From Helopsaltes ochotensis (taxonomy: Eukaryota; Chordata; Aves; Passeriformes; Locustellidae), in NCBI GenBank assembly GCA_013400155.1, contig VXBM01000195.1, forward strand, positions 761,128-825,127: a stretch of 64,000 nucleotides of DNA, given 5' to 3'. The translations under genes and the position numbers were made by a program. This document shows, in pieces, positions 49,643-61,774 of this stretch; the stretch's first letter is position 1, and each line of letters begins with the position of its first letter. Under the pieces are notes generated by a model. That model had not been told where the DNA came from and ran no database searches. It was given only the letters and a program-made list of their open reading frames with translations.

Positions 49643-50340
49643 AGGCGGGGGAGAGGGATGGGTGATGTGTGGGTGGGTGATGAGATGGGGGAGATGAGAN
49701 NNNNNNNNNNNNNNNNNNNNNNNNNNNNNNNNNNNNNNNNNNNNNNNNNNNNNNNNNNNNNNNNNNNNNNNNNNNNNNNNNNNNNNNNNNNNNNNNNNNN
49801 NNNNNNNNNNNNNNNNNNNNNNNNNNNNNNNNNNNNNNNNNNNNNNNNNNNNNNNNNNNNNNNNNNNNNNNNNNNNNNNNNNNNNNNNNNNNNNNNNNNN
49901 NNNNNNNNNNNNNNNNNNNNNNNNNNNNNNNNNNNNNNNNNNNNNNNNNNNNNNNNNNNNNNNNNNNNNNNNNNNNNNNNNNNNNNNNNNNNNNNNNNNN
50001 NNNNNNNNNNNNNNNNNNNNNNNNNNNNNNNNNNNNNNNNNNNNNNNNNNNNNNNNNNNNNNNNNNNNNNNNNNNNNNNNNNNNNNNNNNNNNNNNNNNN
50101 NNNNNNNNNNNNNNNNNNNNNNNNNNNNNNNNNNNNNNNNNNNNNNNNNNNNNNNNNNNNNNNNNNNNNNNNNNNNNNNNNNNNNNNNNNNNNNNNNNNN
50201 NNNNNNNNNNNNNNNNNNNNNNNNNNNNNNNNNNGAGATGGGGGAGGTGTGATGGGGTGATGAGATGGGGTGATGAGATGGGGTGATGAGATGGGGTGAT
50301 GAGATGAGGGGTGATGTGAGGCGGCTGATGTGATGGGTGG
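49643..50340. repeat. GATGAGATGGGGT minisatellite around an assembly gap
   Basis: A 13-base unit (GATGAGATGGGGT) is repeated perfectly about four times at roughly 50253-50305, with degenerate copies on both sides of the gap (GGGTGATGTGTGGGTGGGTG on the left). The unresolved sequence between is probably more of the same array. Long minus-strand frames reading through it (SHHPISSPH) are products of the repeat and the N run. Confidence 0.85.
49700..50234. other. Assembly gap, 535 N
   Basis: A run of 535 undetermined bases inside the minisatellite; the true length is unknown. Confidence 0.99.
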
Positions 50341-53300
50341 CTTCACAGCTACACCAGCTTTGATGGAGAAAAACAAAGGAAGAGACCAGGAGCACACAGA
50401 TGTGCTGCATCCTCTGATACACCACCCCAGCCCCAGAGGGCAGCAAAAGTTGCAGCTCTGGGCATTCACTGGAAAAGAAAAGCATGCAGATGTGACAGAT
50501 AAAGTTTTTTCAGGCCTTTCCTTCACTGCATTTATTTTTAATATAGACAGGGTAAAAGTAGGAGTGTCCAAGGCTTTGCAGTTCCTTTGAATAGCCCCGG
50601 AGTTCCTGTTCCTTTATTAGTGCTTCCTCCCATCAATGGTTTGGTAGTGCAGGACACTAAGCTGCTTTTTGGGATGAGACAGGCTAACTTGATCATTATC
50701 TCGAAGGATGCTTTACTTTTGCTTCCATTTTAAACTTCTAAAATTTAGCAGTGCAGGCATTGTGTTCACACTCTTCATGTCTGATTGCCTGTGAATGTGG
50801 ACTCACATTTAGCTGTCAGAAAATTAGTCATTTTCTGTATCATAAATTTGAAAAGTATAGAAAATAGAGTCAAAAGAGACCTCAGGATTATTACCTCACC
50901 CAACCAGCTTCAGGAAGCAAGAATCAACTCTGTGTAATGTGTTTTTTATAATTATCAACACAAGCAGTTCAATATTTGTAAGGATGGTGATTTCCAGCCC
51001 TCCCAGGGAACTGATTTCCATTTTTCCCAATGAAAGATCTCCTGGTTTTTCACCTGTGGCTATTCTAATACCTTTTAAACCCATGTGTCCTTGCAGACTT
51101 GACCATTTACACAGAAAAAATCTCAATCCCTTCTTTCTTCCTCACTTGACTGAGGAAATGCTTTGCTTTTCCCTGCCGAGCACTGAACTGCTCTTAAACC
51201 AAAAGGACTCCAGTTGAATTAAATCCCAGGCTACCCTATGCCTGTTGACTCACTGGGATGGACAGCTTCTCAATTTAAAATGTGAGATATTTTATCTATA
51301 TGTGTAGTATGGAAACTTTGAATTTATTCACTTTTATTAAAGACTTGAGGCTTCAGTCTGCATATAAGCAGTATAGGCACTTTAGTCTTGCCTGACTAAA
51401 TTTGCCAATTAATTTCAGTTGATCACATACCTTGAAAAACTACACTGAAACATGTAAATCAGAGAAGCTTTCTCTACTACTCCTCTTTAAACATTATTGT
51501 GTTTAAAGAAAAACTGGAGTCTTTCTCCTCAGCTGAATCAGAAAATCAGATCTCTATACACTGAGAGCAGCAAAAAATATCTGTCCTGGATTCAAATATT
51601 CCCAAATGATGTTTAATCCCGGGCCTCAAACACAGCTGCTTTCTGTGATACAGAATGTTCTTTAGTATATATAAGCTTTCCTGAGCACGGAGAGAAAGGC
51701 TCAGAGCTTAATGCTCTTATTTTTATGTTCACATTTTGATACAGAAAGCTGATCAGATAGAGGTGAAAGGTTATTTGATGCTTTCTTAACCTGATCAATA
51801 TTACAGGGTTTCTTATCTCTTTAAGTAGAGTCACTGGTGTGGAAAAAGATCTTTAGGTGCAAAACTCATCCTACCTGCTCAACTAAAGTAAAAGGCATCC
51901 CAAATGCTGGCAGCACTGAACGTAAATGTTTAAGGTCTGGAACAATTTCTGGTTCAGCACACTTCAGTTTCCTTAGTCCCCAGCAAGAGTGGGCATCCAG
52001 AGCCTCACAGGCAGAGAGAAAGAGGGAAAATAAAAGCAGAAAAGAATCCCAAACAAAAAAACCTACAAAAAAGTAATTGAACAAGCACTTTCCCGCTTCA
52101 CTGAATTTCTATCCCATGAAGCATTAACCATTTATAATGTATACAGCCTTCTCCCTGAAGGCTACTGGAGCCTTTTGCAAGTATTTTATGCAAGACTCGG
52201 ATGTAAGAGTGCTGAATTCCATGTTTACAAAGCTTGACAACAATTTACTGCAGATTTTACAATAAACTCTGTGTGCGTATGAGTATGAGGAGTTTGAGGT
52301 ACATATTTTTCCATGCTACCTTCTAATGGCTTTTTCTTACAGAGGTCAGGCACTGGATTATACCTGTTTTGAAAAGGTCTCGTCTCAAACACTGGACTTT
52401 CACACCAGGCAAGCATTGATCTCCAGGGGCTTTATTTGAATATGTCATTCTAGGTGTTATCTCTTGGCTTTTGTAAGCAAAAAAACCAAAAAAGACAAAA
52501 GGCAATTGCTTGGAGCCAGGACATGGAGCTGGAAAAATATCCCAGACAAGAAACAAAAGCAGACATGCAGATACATCCCTATTATTCTTTTCCATCAAAT
52601 TTTGGGTGTTCCTTATGCACAGCATAACAGTGTGTGTTCTGGGTTGGGTTTGACTGATGTGGCTCATACCAACACTGCTCCAGCAAAATTCATGGGTGAG
52701 CAGGGCTGCCCTTCTCAGGACACTTCAGGTGGTTGCATGGACACATTAAAGTGCAATTCCCTTGTGCAAGGAGTAGAAGCAGGGAAATCTGGCATGTGAT
52801 GGGTATCTCACAGCCCCTCTGAAGGTCTGGAGTGAAGAATGGTCAAACTGACCCAGAGCAGCAAACAACTACCCAAGGTAACGTGTATTATTCATATTCT
52901 TTACTTCCAAGGATAACAGCATGTTTAACAACTCCATTTAAAAGCACATTTTTGGAAACTTACAGCCACTTCTGAGTAATGGATCTATATTAGAGCCCTT
53001 TAGGGCTTTATGGGAAGAGCTGTTTTCTGGTTAATTTCCATCCTTTAAAGAAGGTCAAAGGAAGATTTGTATAAAATAACATCAGAAAGAAAGTACATGA
53101 ACCCGTTCAAAGCACAGATCCATAGACTCAGTGAGACAGGCATTGAAACATTTTTCTGGTCCCAAGTATGCCTCACTAGACAATGTTTGCAGGTGAGCAA
53201 ATGCCTCTGAGCTAGGTCACAGGGATTTTAGTTCTAGCTGTAATCCAAAGGGATGAGAATTAGTACCGACAGGGGCTAATTACGGTACTTGAACACAGGA

Positions 53301-53451
53301 ATCTTAATTGAAATAAATCAATGTCAGCAATGGTGGTAGGAAGAAAGAACTGATTGAAGAGTTTAAAATGGAAAAGAGGAGACTGAATTACCCTTTTATA
53401 GTTCCCAGAGAGTCTGTGACTGGTTCAGAGCAGAATGTTTTTGCACAGGGG

Positions 53452-53510
53452 AAAAAAACAAACCAAAGCAAAGCAAAACAAAACAAAGCCAAACAAAAGT
53501 CCCCCCAAAA
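53452..53510. repeat. A/C-rich tract
   Basis: AAAGC and AAAAC units followed by six C, with a few G. Confidence 0.7.
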
Positions 53511-53795
53511 GCTGCCACCACCACATGCAACTGCTCTGCTTTATGTCACTCAGAATTATTACCACGAGCATTTTGCAGATTTGAAACTGGGATGGGTTGC
53601 AGTTTTCATGACTATTTGGCTCAAGGAGCTATCTAAAACCTGAGAGATCTGGAACACAGAAGACAATGACTAATTGGGCTATGTTGCAACTCTGTTCTCC
53701 CTAAACCATGTGATCTCTGGACAGATGGCCATTTGATATTTCCTGGGTCTCTAATGTTCCAGGAATCAGAAACATCTCAGAAAAAAACTCTCTTC

Positions 53796-53835
53796 AGTGG
53801 TTTGCTTTTTGTTTTGTTTTTTTTCTTTTTTTTTC
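53796..53835. repeat. T-rich tract with G
   Basis: TTTTG units passing into long T runs with single C interruptions. Confidence 0.65.
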
Positions 53836-54555
53836 CTCTGTAATGAACCTAGTAGAACTCATAAAAATATTTCTTACTCAGCTGTCATCAAAAATTAAAA
53901 GTAGTCAAAAGAACTGCAGAATCTTAATTTCTTCCCAACCTTCAAAAAATTTGGTGAAAAAGTTCTGGCACAGATTACACAGTATGATAGAATATTTTTC
54001 TCAAGTTTTTCTCAAGTTTGTTTCTGCTGCACCAAATGGAGTACAGTCTAGTTTCCAGTACTTTTGTTTGCCAGCTGCGTCCCTCACTACACAGGTACAG
54101 TCTCTTGGTTGTGTAAATCTGTAGGGATTTACAATGGCTTCATGGGGATGGCACTGGCACTAATTAAATTGTCACCATCATCTGTTGTTGCCATGGATGG
54201 CTCAGAGCCGGAGACCAGAGCGACTCAGGTACCAGAAGCCGATCATCAGCTGTTTGTCCTCCCACCCAGGTAATTCATTTATCCTTCAGAACTGGAAATA
54301 GCCAAATCAGATTAGGAAAGATCAGCTGGCAACTCAGAATCTGTCTTTCCTGTTCAGACTCCCCTTAATCCCAGTCCATGGTTTGCCTTGTTTTATTTGT
54401 TGTTCTATTCATCTTCACTCCCTTCTTGTCTGTCTCTCTCCAGAGCAACACTGCACATTACTGACTCTGACAGATGTTTTTATTGTCATGTATTCTCCTT
54501 GTTTATTGACACATGGCTAGACAGCTATTAGAAATTAATTAGAGGATTAATGGCA

Positions 54556-54826
54556 CGGAAGCCTGCTCCTGCACACAGCACGGAAGGCTCTTGCCGGGGC
54601 TGGTTTCAGGTTCCGTCCCGTTTCGTTAGCCGTGTGGAGCACAGCGCTCCTGCTCAGCAGGGCTGGCAGTGAGGGTCCATGGCCCCCAGGACAGGCGGCC
54701 ACGGCCTTCACCAGACCCCTCTGGCCAGATCCCCCTGCAATTATCCCAAATGGGGCTGGTGAGCGGGCTGGGACCAGGTCAGCTGCGTGGGGGACAGACA
54801 CCTCGCCCAGCCTGGCCGCCGTGCTC
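54556..54826. promoter_or_regulatory. Local CpG-rich patch
   Basis: By eye there are about 15 CpG dinucleotides in roughly 270 bases, in a window where CpG is otherwise sparse, together with high GC. Examples are TTCCGTCCCGTTTCG and GGCCGCCGTG. It could be a small CpG island, a regulatory element or GC-rich non-coding DNA. It has overlapping open frames on both strands (103 and 108 codons) without recognisable domains. No TATA box or defined start is apparent. Confidence 0.35.
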
Positions 54827-55962
54827 ATTTTGTGTTTGCATTTTGCATCATTTTTACCTTGTAAATTGTTCAAACCCTCAAGGAGGAGCTACAATCACCT
54901 GATGTTCAATCCAGAACTCATCACTACTGGTTTGGAAAGTTAAAAAATCCGCTCTGGGAAACGACAAAACTGAACTTTTTTCCACTTTTCTCATCTTCCT
55001 CTACAACACTGAATGCTCTTTTTGTGCAAGAAGAATGTTTATCCCTAAACTCTCATCAGCTGGCATGTATTTTTTTAGAAAAACATGAGTTATCAATATG
55101 CTAGCAGCTAGATTAAGGTTTTATTTTGCATGGCCCAAATTTGGCCATGAATGCTTTTCCCATATATATCTGCATAATATTTCTGCACAAAAAAAAATCT
55201 TGGTTATCTTTCAGTTTTAATACCACTTCTTGGAAATACAGAGGTCAACAATTAATAAGCTCATTAAAACTTACAAGCTGCTTTGATTAATATTCCTTGT
55301 CTAGTTCCTTGAGAAATGTACTGTATCTCCCAGGCTAATGAAGACAAGGCAGAGCTATTTAGGTGTTTGTTAACAAAGCTGATTTGCATATAATTAACTG
55401 AAAAGAACTTTGTCTTTACAAGGGAAACTCTGCCAATCTCTTTTGCTAGGGTGTTTTATATAAACAGGCTAAGCCCATGCCAAATTAACGAAGCAAGTTA
55501 CGTTCTTAAAAAACTAAAGTAACTCAAAGGGATACAATTTTGGGGGCTATAACTGATAAAAAGTAAAACACAAGTTAGAAAACAAACTGCCTTCTTTCAA
55601 ATGCTGTGTATTTGTCATGTGAGATTTTTCTTGTATGCTCTCATTCTTTTAATTAGTTAGATTGGTTTTTAGACATTTAAATGAACAAAGACTCTCATAT
55701 TGGATTGCTCTTTCCTGTGACCTACTTATGAAAAAGATTAGTACCATTTCAGCAAAGCCATGGTTTTGCACAGATGTCTTCTATAAGATTGCTTATTCTA
55801 CACCTGTCGTATAGCCTGAAGCTCTGAATATGAAATATTATACAAAATAACTAGCACTTGCAGCCTGTAGGGTGACCAGGCCTTCATTTAAAATATATTT
55901 CAATTCAGACAAAAAGAAAGGCATGGGCTTTTAGTCATTCACTTCCCATTTTGTCATCATGA
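54827..55962. other. Non-coding AT-rich stretch
   Basis: No gene seen. The segment near 55372-55420 contains ATTTGCATATAATTAA, which combines a POU octamer-type motif with a homeodomain TAATTA core; this is suggestive only. Confidence 0.5.
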
Positions 55963-55998
55963 TTTCTTCACTAAAAGGGTTGCCTTTTAGTGAAGAAA
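55963..55998. repeat. Perfect 16-bp inverted repeat with 4-base loop
   Basis: TTTCTTCACTAAAAGG (55963-55978) and CCTTTTAGTGAAGAAA (55983-55998) are exactly complementary around the loop GTTG. Pairing does not extend outward. It ends about ten bases before the CR1-like fragment. A stem of this length is shorter than usual microRNA precursors. Confidence 0.95.
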
Positions 55999-56009
55999 AA
56001 GGTGTTGGG

Positions 56010-56169
56010 AGACACTGCCTAGGGACAATGTTGGGTCACCACACCTGGAAGTCCTTGGAGGTCATGCAGATGTGCAACTTAGGGACATAAGTGAACTTAG
56101 CACTGCTGGGTCGATGGTTGGGCTTGATGACCTTGGAGATCTTTTCGAACCTAAACAATTCTGTGATTC
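56010..56169 (+). mobile_element. CR1 LINE 3' end fragment
   Basis: The order AGGGACATAAGTG, GCACTGCTGGGT, GATGGTTGGGCTTGATGA, CTTGGAGATC, CGAACCTAAACAATT and the terminal ATTCTGTG-ATTC match the avian CR1 3' untranslated end. It is 5'-truncated, as is typical for this non-LTR retrotransposon, carries no coding sequence and is moderately diverged. The left limit is approximate. Confidence 0.85.
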
Positions 56170-59129
56170 AGAGGAAAACTTGAGGGAGCAAAATCACCCT
56201 CAATGAACAGCTTTGAAGATCTAGTGAGATCTTCAAAATCAGGATCATGAGAGAACAATGCAGTTGAAGGGTACATGAATCTGTACATCAAATAACAGAG
56301 GGGAACCCAAAAGCTCCTGTTTCATGACCTGACCATGCTACAGGATCCTGTATGACCTTGTTTGTGTCAGTTTTCTAAGGCTAATAAGAAACAGATTTAA
56401 AAAAATTAAAAACTATAACCCTGTTGAAACCTTATTTACATCAGGTTACATAAAAAATGGCTGATCTCACTGATTACATCCGACTTCCAAACTGCCTCTT
56501 TTACAATTACTCCAATGAATACAATTGCTCTGCTATATTTTCACTGTCCAGCTTTATACCCAATTCTCCTATTTATTTATGTACAAAATGTTTTATAAAA
56601 GAAAACAAAAGACATCACATCACAAGCCAATTCCTGCAGGAGACAATAAGTTTCAAGAAACTTTCCTGAGGAACTTTGTCTACACCAAGCAAACTCACGG
56701 AACAGGACAAGGCATTTAGGTCCCCAAGTAAACAAAACTCTCTTAAAGCAGAGATAGAAAATGGTGAATAACAGAGCTTCCAGATTCCCAAAGCTTTCTC
56801 TGCTTCAGTTGCTACCATAGCAGCAGGCAGAAGAAAAGCAACATATTAAAGACAAGCTTGTGGACACACTGGTGCTTCCAGTTATGGGTGTGTTACATGA
56901 GATGGACAGAATCTGCCCTCTGTGGGGAAAAAATAAAGAGCAAACAAACAAGCAAAGAGCACCCCCAAATAATCAGTAATAAAAAAAGAACAGTGCATCC
57001 AATGTTTGATCAGATCTGAAGAAAAAAAAAACAATCCACACAGCAACCATAAAGGAGCTGGACGGGACCAAACCAGGGAAAGGGAGCTAGGTGGAAAGAG
57101 TTTGACAAGCTTGAGGGTCTTCACTCTGCTGTTCTCATTCATTTCAGAGAGGTTTTCTCAGCTGTCTCCATAGCTGTGAAGCTCAACAGAGCCCTTTGCT
57201 ACTGCTGACAGCCTGCTGGTGCATGACTGAGAACTGACCTATTTGCAAAGCAAGAAGAGACCAGTAAACTGCAAAAAAGCATCAGCTGGGGAAGCTGTCA
57301 TGTTACTGGTCCAAATCATAGCCAATGACCCAATACAGATAACAAAAAAAGGCAAACTCTCCAAGAAAATGTCCAGTTGTACCCATGTGAAAATGCTTCA
57401 CACCAAATTAAATCATTAGAAGTAAAAAGCAAATTAAAAATAGTGGCATTAGTTTTGATTTGACAAGGAAGTCAAAAGCTTCCTTTTGAAATAGTCCTAA
57501 ACAGGCTAATAGGTCTGCTTTGAAACAGGTATCCTATAGAATATTTATCATTGCTTTATTTTAGATGTATTACAGCTTAAACACCATTATTCAGGATCAT
57601 TTTAAGCTGTTGTATGAGAAAGTACCCTGCTGACTTGTCCTCCTGAGCTGAGTACAAAAGCTAGTGGTGTAAAATGGACAGACCTTAATTTCTAAAAACT
57701 AAAGATTTTGGTTGCTGAATTAGCTGAACTAAGGAGATAAGCTTTGTTTAGAGATAACAAAAACCAGATCTTAGATAAGCTATCCCAGATCTCATATTTT
57801 TTACTACCTGTCATTTCCAAGGTTCAAAACAGGACACACGATAGGAGCAGATTTCCCATGTTTATGTCCCATTGTAACTGAAAAAGCTGTATTAAAAGGT
57901 AAAAAGGTCAGAGCGAGGAAGACTCATTTTACTTCCTCATTTCTGGAGACCCCTCCCCAGAACAGACCCTCGACTCATTTCAGGGAACAAACTACGCATG
58001 CTTAATAGCCTGTTTGCCAATTTGCATGAAAAGCGGAGAAGAAGGAAATGACAGAACTATGAATATGTATTTATATTTTGTATATTCAACACTTTTGCAC
58101 ATAAAAGGCTTTGTAATGATCAGTAAGATTTGTAATGTGTATTGGGAATGATCCCACGCACTGCCCAGCGTCGTAATAAACACACACTTTCTAACTTTAA
58201 TGTTAGAGAGTCTATGTCCGTCACAGTTGGATATAGATATTAGATCTATACTCATATTTTAGTAATTCAAGAGACTAGAGAGAGATATCAAAAGGTAATT
58301 CACCATTTTCTCCTGACCTCCATAATTCCTATTTTCCCTCCTACAATATTTGTAAAACTGTATCACCTCATAAGTATTGCTAAAAAGAGAGAAAAATAAA
58401 AATGAAAAAAGAAAGAGGTGGCACTAAAGAAAGTATTTCTGCCTGTGCTACTGGATAATTCAAGTCACACTCGGACAAATGGACACCCATGAATTTTATG
58501 CCAACACTTATTTTGCTGCTTCATTATTAATAGTAGGATACTTACTCTAATCACAGTTCCTACTCTCTAGACAGAGTCTACAAAATACAATAAATATGAA
58601 TCAAGCCATTTGCAAAAATTTACTGCTGGAGAAGGATGAATATTCTGGGAAAAAAATCTGTCTGGCACTGTAATGCCAGACCACAGACCATGTGAGACTG
58701 ATCCCAGCCTCGGCATGTCAAACCTGGGAGAGCAAGACTGCTGTCACCTAGCTTTTTCTAGGTAGAACTGTGATAAATACCCATTCTTTAGGATTTTTTC
58801 AGGTGCATAGTTTATTTAGAAGTTAACTTCAGTATGGCAAACTTTGTGCCACCTTACAAAACTGCAGCAGTTTATTCAGTGCTGTAAGGCCAGAGCTGTG
58901 GAAAGGGTCTTAGATGGAAAAGAACCATCTAAGAACCATCCAAGAACCTAAAAACCTGCTTGGCATCAACCTGAAATATAGATGCAGTGTTTACTGGTGT
59001 GGGTAGGCAGACCACAGTAAATCTAATTAAATTGAGGAACAAAAGGACCCTAGAGGGTGCAGAACCGTGAATGGAGCCTGCCTTTTAGGCCATTCACTCT
59101 GAATGATTGTGTGTTCCCAAGGCTTTCAG
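56170..59129. other. Non-coding stretch
   Basis: No recognisable gene; open frames are below 90 codons. A hairpin with an 11-base tandem repeat is at 58908-58949. Confidence 0.6.
58908..58949. repeat. 10-bp hairpin overlapping an 11-base tandem repeat
   Basis: TCTTAGATGG (58908-58917) pairs perfectly with CCATCTAAGA (58925-58934) across a 7-base loop. The right arm is part of an AAGAACCATCT unit repeated about 2.7 times at 58920-58949. Confidence 0.8.
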
Positions 59130-59188
59130 AGACTTTCTCTTTGGAAACAATGAAAGAGTGAAAAAGGGACTTTTCTTCCTACTGCAAG
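59130..59188 (+). other. Candidate 59-base exon, unverified
   Basis: GTTCCCAAGGCTTTCAG is a good acceptor ending at 59129 and ACTGCAAG/GTGAGG a strong donor. Only the frame after one base is open, reading DFLFGNNERVKKGLFFLLQ with one base left over. No family is recognised, and no phase-linked partner was found. Confidence 0.15.
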
Positions 59189-61002
59189 GTGAGGGAGTTA
59201 GATAATGCACCTCATTAATTACGGGGAAATCATCACCACCGCACACGAAGCCAGAGAAGAGGCCAGACTGACTTCTTTTTTTTTTTTAATATTGTTCAAT
59301 CACAGTGACAGAAAAATAAGTAATAAATCAGAATCAGAGTGCACTTGATGGTTTTATTTTGCATCTCATCTTGCTATTGTGACAGCCTGACACTAATTAG
59401 CACTCAATGCACAGGGGATGGATTGCTGTGGCCAATGGATCTCATTAACTGCTGTGAAATTTTCATGCCGAGACCAAGCACACCAAAGAACAGAGACCCC
59501 AGCAAATCGCCTGTCAGCAGCTGTAAGCATCACCACAGAGCCACGGGTGCAGAGATCAAAGGGCACAAAGGAGGTCCACAGAGCCAGCTGCCTAGATTTT
59601 CATGGATTTATTATCTCACAAAGGCAGAGAACTTGCCAAAGAGAAAATCCCAGTCTCTCACCGCTGTTTGAGTTGAGCCAGCCCATGGAGAGGGAAACTG
59701 AGGGCACCTCGAAGCCTGTGGCACAGCTCTTTCATGTGTCTGTGTATCAGCAGATGTGCTGTTCCAGGGGTGACCCAGTTTGTGATCACCTTGGGGATAG
59801 GGATGGAAAGACACATTGTGGGCTCCCTGCTCTGGCCAGCTGCCTATTTGCATTAAGCTTACAAGAAATTGATTCTTTGAGGCTTGTCAGGCATGTTTGC
59901 AACTGCCCAGCAGCTCCATTAATAAAAGAGGAAGGGCAGGAGGGAAGAAGAGTCAAGAGAGAGATCAAAACAATGATAGCCACAAGCCCTGAGTGCCTGC
60001 CTGATCCTCCTTTAGGACACGGGGCTCCCAGCCTGCTCTCCTCAGCTGTGCCCATCGCCTGTCCCCATGTGCCCTCCTCCCACAGGCACTGTCAGAACCA
60101 GCCTGGGCACACACTGAAGGCACACTCCATGAACAAAACCCTAAAAGTCAAAAGAGTCACTGCCATAGCACAGAGTCCTTTGACCTTCTTTGGCCAAACA
60201 AGACACAGCAGTCTCAAAGTTTCCCACAGCAGCCTGTGTTTTACCTAAGCCAAAGCAGAAGACAACAGTTTAGGCTCCCAGGTGATCTCAGTGGTGGGGT
60301 GGGACAGGCTCCGTCTCTGAGTTAGCTGGGAACCCACAGGGTTGGGCTTTTCTCACCTCAAATCCCTGTCTCTTGGAGGCAGGCACGGTGAGAGATGTCT
60401 CACAGTCATTTGGGTGACAACTGCTGTCCAAACTAGACCTCCTCTGCAGTGGCAGAGCTTTCCTAGCCCAGGGACTGCACAACAGCATCTCCCTTATCTC
60501 ACAGCTCTTCTAACAAGTGTGAGACCAGCTCTGCTTAAAAACATGTTCTAGGGAGAAGATCATGTACAGGCTGGAAGGTCCTTTGGATTATGGCAGCTTG
60601 CAGGAGGTAAAACAATTAAACAATAAAACAACAGGACTATGAGTGGATCCATTTTCTTAACACCCCTTCAAGGAATAAAGCACTTATTAGCCTAAATGTT
60701 TGTGCTGAGAGTATAATTAGTCCTTGCTTTTTTTAAAAAAGGTGACTTCTGAACTGTAAATTGAAATAAACTTTCTCCTTAAAAGAGGATCACTCCATGC
60801 AAAAAGTCTGCATGCCAAAAGGTTGTTTTTAACTAAGTGCTTGGGGTTTTTTCTTTCTATTTGTAATTTCAAAAAGTAGTAACAGATCAGAACTGGACAT
60901 CCAAGCAGTCTCAGTGATCTAATGGCTCTTCAATTTCCTTTTTCCCAAAGATGTGAGTCAAAATACAGCATTTAGACCTAAGGCAGTAAGGGATGGTCAC
61001 TA

Positions 61003-61040
61003 TTTGGGGTTTTTTTTGGGGGGGAGGTTGGGTTTTTTTG
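61003..61040. repeat. T/G-only tract
   Basis: Thirty-odd bases of G and T runs with a single A. Confidence 0.65.
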
Positions 61041-61748
61041 AGCTGAAATCCAGGTATCGTTATTCATATTCCCTTTCAGAGATTGCCTGGGTTATTTTAA
61101 ACAAGAAGCAAGTGAAATGTCATCTTATGTTTATGGTACAGCAGTCAAGAAGGTAGAGGTCTGCAATCTACCCACAACTTCCAGGCTCAGCTGAATACAT
61201 CATCAAACAGAAGAGAGTTTCTGGCACACAGAACTGGAGTATCTTGGACCATGCTGTTTCTGGTCAGGCCTGTGTACGTAGCTTATTTATTTATGACATT
61301 TTTAATAGACGGAACATCAATATTTGATGTCATCCTATGAATTATTAAAAATCAAGAAAATCAAGAACATGAAATACAAACATCTACTTTTAAGTGACGA
61401 TGGGGTTGTGATATCCATAAATAAATAATCTGGTGGCCAGTTCCAGCTTTCTGAGATTGAGTTAAATGAGCAGGCACTTCAGTGGATTTACAGCATGTTT
61501 ACAGCCATGTGTGTGGGAGCAGAATCTGACCAAGGGATTTCAAAGTTGAGTCTAATGAAGTTATCCCAGAGCAGAGTGTGACTTTCTAGCTCCTTAGAAA
61601 ATGTATTATCTAAATAAAAATATATAAAAATCTTTGGTTAGAAAGGGACAAGCAAATCAAATTTAGATGGATGTAGCTCTACTTCTGCTTTTTGGCTTCT
61701 TTATGATAAACAACAAGGCCTAGTTTTACCTCAAAGAAATTTGCTCTT

Positions 61749-61774
61749 AAAACAAACAAAAAAAACCAAAAAAA
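61749..61774. repeat. A/C-only tract
   Basis: Twenty-six bases of A and C only. Confidence 0.65.

Larger units (their letters stand above)
50341..54550. other. Non-coding stretch
   Basis: No recognisable gene. It includes A/C and T/G tracts at 53452-53510 and 53796-53835. A strong donor (TTTGCAG/GTGAGC) at about 53192 has only weak acceptors upstream. A Kozak-like GTTGCCATGG at 54193 opens a short frame (MDGSEPETRATQVPEADHQ) that meets CCCAG/GTAATT at 54270, which could be a first exon or chance. Confidence 0.5.

Noticed and set aside
49541..50571. Frames of more than 300 codons on the minus strand
   Set aside because: They are mostly undetermined bases plus translated minisatellite (SSPHH-type repeats).
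55963..55998. MicroRNA precursor
   Set aside because: The perfect stem is only 16 bp and pairing does not continue outward, so a canonical Dicer substrate is unlikely.
56010..56169. LTR of an endogenous retrovirus
   Set aside because: The ending ATTCTGTG-ATTC and the internal order fit a CR1 3' end better, and no LTR boundaries or primer-binding site are visible.
59418..60248. 276-codon open frame as a protein gene
   Set aside because: No domain, signal peptide, coiled coil or repeat is visible, other frames on both strands overlap it, and the local DNA is GC-richer, which favours chance frames.
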